Shown: in pieces, positions 4,441-7,539 of the stretch
Layout: each line of letters opens with the position of its first letter
Position numbering within the stretch: position 1 is the first letter of the stretch
Translations under genes and position numbers: made by a program
Notes under the pieces: generated by a model
The model's input: the letters and a program-made list of their open reading frames with translations, nothing else
Database searches by the model: none
Told to the model about the DNA's origin: nothing
DNA from: an uncultured Eggerthellaceae bacterium
Lineage (GTDB): Bacteria; Actinomycetota; Coriobacteriia; Coriobacteriales; Eggerthellaceae
Length of the DNA: 7,539 bases
NCBI GenBank assembly: GCA_934670115.1
Contig: CAKUOV010000070.1
Span: forward strand, 1 to 7,539
Reading direction: 5' to 3'

Positions 4441-5751
4441 ATGGAGCAGCCAGATCATCGAAGCGAACGGCGACGCAGGCGCGAGCGCCAGCCGCAACAA
4501 GAACGCACGCGGCACGCTGCGCCCACAAGACGAACGACTTCCCCCGCCCGGCGGTCCGCCGCTGGAACTCCCGCCGGGCCCGCCGCCAGTCGCAGCATCG
4601 CGCCCGTTGCCGTTGCGGTAATCGCATTTGCGCTGGTCATTGTGGGTTTGGCATGTGCCGTGCGCAGCTGCTCCGCCGAAAACGAAACAGCACCGGGCAC
4701 TTCCGCAGCCGCCGCGCAAACCACGAGCACCGTAAGCTTTGTTGCCGTGGGCGACAACCTGCCCGAAACTGTGCTTGCTGAATACGCGTGGGCGCAGGGC
4801 GGCGACCACTACGACTTCCGTCCGATCTATGAGTTCGTAGAGCCCGCCATTGCCGCCGCGGACATTGCGTACGTGAAACAGGAAGTCCACCTGGATGACA
4901 GCATTGGGCCGCACGGCTATCCGTCGTTTAACGCGCCCGAAAGCCTGGCCGATGATCTGATTTCTGTGGGATTTGACGTTATCGGATCGGCAAGCAACCA
5001 CATTTACGACTGGGGCTATTTTGGGGCATGCGCACGCAACCGCGAGGTCTGGAACAGCAAAAACGTGGTATTTGCAGGCAGCAATCTAAACGCCGAAGAA
5101 GCTGAAACCATTGCAACGTTCGAGAAGGGTGGCATTCGTTTCGCGTTTCTGGATTACACGTATGGCGTGAACGGTTACAGCCCCAGCGACCTTGATTGGT
5201 GGGAGGTCAATTTCATAAGCGAAGACCGCATTGAACGCGATGTTACGCGCGCCCACGAGCTGGCCGATGTGGTGGTTGTGGCCATGCATTGGGGAACGGA
5301 AAATTTTACGGGAATTGATGATTACCAGGCAAAATACGCGCAGCTCTTGGCGGATTTGAATGTTGATCTAGTCTTGGGGTCGCACCCGCACGTCATTGGT
5401 CCGGTGGAATGGCTCGCGGGCACAGACGGGCACCAGACCCTGATGGCTTACAGCCTGGGCAACTTCCTAAGCCGTCACGAAGCACCCGATGTCTATAACG
5501 AGCTCGAAGGCATGCTGAGCTGCGATTTCGTGCGCCAGGGCAGCACCGTGACCATAGAAAACGCCACATGGACGCCGCTGGTGAACCACACCGATTGGGA
5601 AAATTATTACTTCCGCGTGATTCCCTTAGGCAGCTACACGAATGAGCTGGCAGCAAACGGAGCCGCCATGAGCCAGCTTGACAATGCCGTGGAGTGGGTG
5701 CTCACCACAAGTCGCGAAATTGTGGGCGACCAGATTGCGTTCGCCGACTAG
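4441..5751 (+). CDS. CapA-family (PGA_cap) metallophosphatase-fold protein, membrane-anchored
   Basis: This is a 436-residue protein. Residues 1-52 are very basic (RRRRRER, TRRTT) and should be cytosolic. Residues 53-74 form one membrane segment. A short linker rich in Ser, Thr and Ala leads to the CapA domain (about 97-400) outside. Conserved motifs are present in order: VAVGDN (D105), E148, SASNHIYDWG (N186, H187), AMHWGTE (H283), GSHPHVIG (H315, H317) and YSLGNF (337-342), which together build the metal site of this calcineurin-like family. The family is named for poly-gamma-glutamate capsule synthesis, but no capB or capC is adjacent, so an envelope polymer or other phosphoester role is equally possible. 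ATG 4441 was chosen for its GGAGG at 4431-4435. An in-frame TTG at 4207 would lie within the hairpin repeat and is rejected. Confidence 0.9.
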   Translation: MEQPDHRSERRRRRERQPQQERTRHAAPTRRTTSPARRSAAGTPAGPAASRSIAPVAVAVIAFALVIVGLACAVRSCSAENETAPGTSAAAAQTTSTVSFVAVGDNLPETVLAEYAWAQGGDHYDFRPIYEFVEPAIAAADIAYVKQEVHLDDSIGPHGYPSFNAPESLADDLISVGFDVIGSASNHIYDWGYFGACARNREVWNSKNVVFAGSNLNAEEAETIATFEKGGIRFAFLDYTYGVNGYSPSDLDWWEVNFISEDRIERDVTRAHELADVVVVAMHWGTENFTGIDDYQAKYAQLLADLNVDLVLGSHPHVIGPVEWLAGTDGHQTLMAYSLGNFLSRHEAPDVYNELEGMLSCDFVRQGSTVTIENATWTPLVNHTDWENYYFRVIPLGSYTNELAANGAAMSQLDNAVEWVLTTSREIVGDQIAFAD

Positions 5752-5859
5752 TTACGTACTACAATGTAAGAACCACGATAATACGGTAATCACAACGTAA
5801 AAAGACGCAAGATAATACCCGAAAACGACGAAACGAAAAAACGACGAAAGCGAACCGCC
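5752..5859 (+). promoter_or_regulatory. Spacer before the UPF0210 gene, AT-rich, with a short direct repeat
   Basis: This 108-nt gap carries AAAACGACGAAA twice (5822-5833 and 5838-5849) and two GATAAT words (5777-5782, 5811-5816) that could be -10 elements, although no matching -35 stands at the right distance. No terminator for capA is visible, so read-through from capA is possible. The ribosome site of the next gene is weak (GAAAG). Confidence 0.3.
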
Positions 5860-7224
5860 ATGCAAATCACACCAGCAGAGATTTCCGAAACCCTGAACAT
5901 GGTCAACAAGCAAAACCTGGACATTCGCACCATCACGCTGGGGCTTTCCCTGCGCGGCTGCGGCGACAGCAGCGTGGAGGCCATGTCCCGCAAGGTGTAC
6001 GACCGCATGACCAGCGCCGCGGAGAACCTGGTTCCCGTGGCCGAGCAGCTTGAGCGCGAATTCGGCATCCCCATTGTCAACAAGCGCATCTCCGTAACGC
6101 CCATTGCCGAGATCAGCGCAGCAGTGCAAGAGCACGACCTGTCCCCCATTGCGCAGGCCATGGACCGCGCCGGCAAGGAAGTAGGCGTGAACTTTGTGGG
6201 CGGCTTCTCCGCGCTGGTGCAAAAAGGTGCCAGCCGTGCCGACCTGAAGCTCATGGAGTCTATTCCGCAAGCGCTGGCCACCACCGATTTCGTGTGCTCG
6301 TCGGTGAACCTGGGTTCCACGCGCGCGGGCCTGAACATGGACGCCATGCTGAAAATGGCAGGCATTATCAAGAAGACCGCAGAAGCAACAGCCGATAAGC
6401 AATGCATTGGCGCAGGTAAACTTGTTGTTTTCTGCAACGCAGTGGAAGACAATCCGTTCATGGCAGGCGCATTCCACGGTTCAGGCGAAGGTGACGAAGT
6501 CATTAACGTGGGCGTTTCCGGCCCGGGCGTGGTGCGCGCGGCACTGGCAAGCTTGCCCGAAGATGCGGACATGACCGCAGTGGCGGAAACCATCAAGAAG
6601 ACGGCGTTCAAGATCACGCGCGCGGGCGAGCTTATGGCACGCGAAGCGGCGCGTCGTCTGGGTTACCAGAAGGGCATCTTGGATCTTTCTTTGGCTCCGA
6701 CTCCCGCACGCGGCGACTCGGTAGCCGACATTTTGGAAGCTATCGGCGTGGGACAATGCGGCGGTCCCGGCACCACGGCAGCGCTTGCCATGCTCAACGA
6801 CGCCGTGAAGAAGGGCGGCGTTATGGCCAGCTCAAGCGTAGGCGGGCTTTCCGGCGCGTTCATTCCCGTGTCCGAAGATGCCGGCATGATTCGTGCGGCC
6901 GAAGCGGGTGTTTTGAGCCTGGAGAAGCTTGAGGCCATGACGTGCGTGTGCTCGGTTGGCTTGGACATGATTGCGATTCCCGGCGATACGTCGGTAGAGA
7001 CCATTTTCGGCATTATCGCAGACGAATGCGCTATCGGCATGATCAACAACAAGACCACCGCCGTTCGCATCATCCCCGCCATTGGACTGAACGTGGGCGA
7101 TCGTCTTGATTTCGGCGGCCTTCTGGGATATGCGCCTGTCATGCCCGTACGCGAAGGCGCAGGCAATGTCTTCGCACATCGCGGTGGCCGCATGCCTGCC
7201 CCGCTGAACTCGCTGAAGAACTAG
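5860..7224 (+). CDS. UPF0210 / DUF711 family protein (PFL-like fold)
   Basis: This 454-residue cytosolic protein is full length for the UPF0210 (COG2848) family, which is often labelled 'PFL family protein' because its fold resembles the barrel of pyruvate formate-lyase and anaerobic ribonucleotide reductase. Recognisable blocks are DIRTITLGLSLRGC (21-34), NKRISVTPIA (74-83), GGFSALVQKG (114-123), SVNLGSTRAGLNMDA (148-162), GVSGPGVVRAAL (218-229), and the C-terminal RGGRMPAPLNSLKN. There is no glycyl-radical motif near the C-terminus, so it is not a formate-lyase. The biochemical function is unknown. The family commonly neighbours a small ACT-domain protein (UPF0237), but that gene is not next to it here. 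It may be co-transcribed with capA (108 nt upstream) and the small redox gene downstream. Confidence 0.93.
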   Translation: MQITPAEISETLNMVNKQNLDIRTITLGLSLRGCGDSSVEAMSRKVYDRMTSAAENLVPVAEQLEREFGIPIVNKRISVTPIAEISAAVQEHDLSPIAQAMDRAGKEVGVNFVGGFSALVQKGASRADLKLMESIPQALATTDFVCSSVNLGSTRAGLNMDAMLKMAGIIKKTAEATADKQCIGAGKLVVFCNAVEDNPFMAGAFHGSGEGDEVINVGVSGPGVVRAALASLPEDADMTAVAETIKKTAFKITRAGELMAREAARRLGYQKGILDLSLAPTPARGDSVADILEAIGVGQCGGPGTTAALAMLNDAVKKGGVMASSSVGGLSGAFIPVSEDAGMIRAAEAGVLSLEKLEAMTCVCSVGLDMIAIPGDTSVETIFGIIADECAIGMINNKTTAVRIIPAIGLNVGDRLDFGGLLGYAPVMPVREGAGNVFAHRGGRMPAPLNSLKN

Positions 7225-7244
7225 ACAGCGCACCTGCACACCGC

Positions 7245-7274
7245 GCCGCTTTATTGCTTTTGCGGTAAGGCGGC
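7245..7274 (+). other. Stem-loop between the UPF0210 and FTR-like genes
   Basis: GCCGCTTTATTGC (7245-7257) pairs with GCGGTAAGGCGGC (7262-7274) over 13 positions, three of them G-T, with a TTTT loop. No T-run follows, so it is at best a weak terminator. It may instead be a processing or stability stem within a shared transcript. Confidence 0.45.
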
Positions 7275-7340
7275 ACGGGGATGCGCGCGGTTGCAAAATG
7301 CAGGCACGAAAAGACGAAGCAGCAAAGCAAGGGAGGCACT

Positions 7341-7538
7341 ATGCGCGTTTACGAGAACCCCGATAAAGAGACGGTACGCATTGTGCGCGAAGGCCTGGCG
7401 CAGAAAGACGGCTACTGCCCATGCCGTCTTGAGCGCACGCCCGACACGAAATGCATGTGCACCGAATTCAAGAACCAGATCAAAGACCCCGATTTCGAAG
7501 GCTTCTGCCACTGCATGCTCTACTACAAGGAGAAATAG
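7341..7538 (+). CDS. Ferredoxin:thioredoxin reductase catalytic-subunit-like small protein
   Basis: A 65-residue protein with three Cys-x-Cys pairs: CPC (26-28), CMC (38-40) and CHC (56-58), in YCPCR, KCMCTEF and GFCHCMLYY. This resembles the FTR catalytic (beta) subunit, which holds a 4Fe-4S cluster beside a redox disulphide and passes ferredoxin electrons to thioredoxin-like partners. The spacing here (9 and 15 residues between pairs) differs from the plant/cyanobacterial form (16 and 8), and the middle pair has Met instead of Pro. At 65 residues it is shorter than the roughly 110 of cyanobacterial enzymes. ATG 7341 is preferred over an in-frame start at 7281 because GGGAGG lies 4 nt upstream. 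No FTR variable-subunit or thioredoxin gene is visible before the window ends one base later. Its electron partner is unknown. Confidence 0.88.
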   Translation: MRVYENPDKETVRIVREGLAQKDGYCPCRLERTPDTKCMCTEFKNQIKDPDFEGFCHCMLYYKEK

Positions 7539-7539
7539 C

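Noticed and set aside
4165..5001. 278-codon minus-strand frame opposite capA
   Set aside because: GC-rich shadow of the capA frame and the minisatellite; composition is Arg/Gly/Pro runs without domain features.

Overview
The window looks like chromosome from a strictly anaerobic gut actinobacterium of the class Coriobacteriia (Eggerthellaceae-like: Eggerthella, Gordonibacter, Slackia, Adlercreutzia). This is inferred from moderately high-GC coding sequence, AT-richer spacers full of inverted repeats, uroporphyrinogen-decarboxylase-like methyltransferases, a ferredoxin:thioredoxin-reductase-like redox protein and a UPF0210/PFL-like protein. No taxonomic marker is present, so the genus is not settled.

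Layout. Positions 1-208 hold the probable tail of an upstream unit and a strong plus-strand terminator. Positions 209-660 have no credible gene but carry two inverted-repeat structures: a 96-bp stem pair, and a 239-bp element bounded by 58-bp imperfect inverted repeats. Two minus-strand genes follow (737-1711 and 2212-3186). They encode 324-residue proteins about 89% identical by hand count. Each has its own promoter, about 130-nt leader and terminator, so they are separate transcription units, not one operon. A TetR-type regulator (3561-4190, plus) is divergent from the second copy and has a near-consensus promoter of its own. Next come a low-complexity stretch with a 57-bp repeat, a membrane-anchored CapA-type metallophosphatase (4441-5751), a UPF0210/PFL-like protein (5860-7224) and a 65-residue FTR-beta-like iron-sulphur protein (7341-7538).

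How it may work. The paired proteins lack the porphyrin-binding N-terminal motif of HemE. They keep a His-x-Cys...Cys arrangement like the zinc site of methylcobamide methyltransferases (MtaA/MtbA/CmuA type), so they are better read as corrinoid-dependent methyl-transfer enzymes than as haem enzymes. Their differences cluster at residues 20-37, near the expected active site, which suggests two substrate specificities built on one scaffold. Both promoters carry the same upstream box (TTTAC-N15-GTAAA core) at exactly the same distance from the -35 element, so one regulator probably controls both. The adjacent TetR is the obvious candidate, although a different palindrome sits over its own -35. 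No corrinoid protein or reductive activator lies in the window, so partner proteins must be encoded elsewhere.

The least ordinary parts are the twin enzyme pair with its cloned control region, a 31-bp hairpin repeat that brackets the second enzyme gene plus the regulator in inverted orientation, and the 239-bp MITE-like element.
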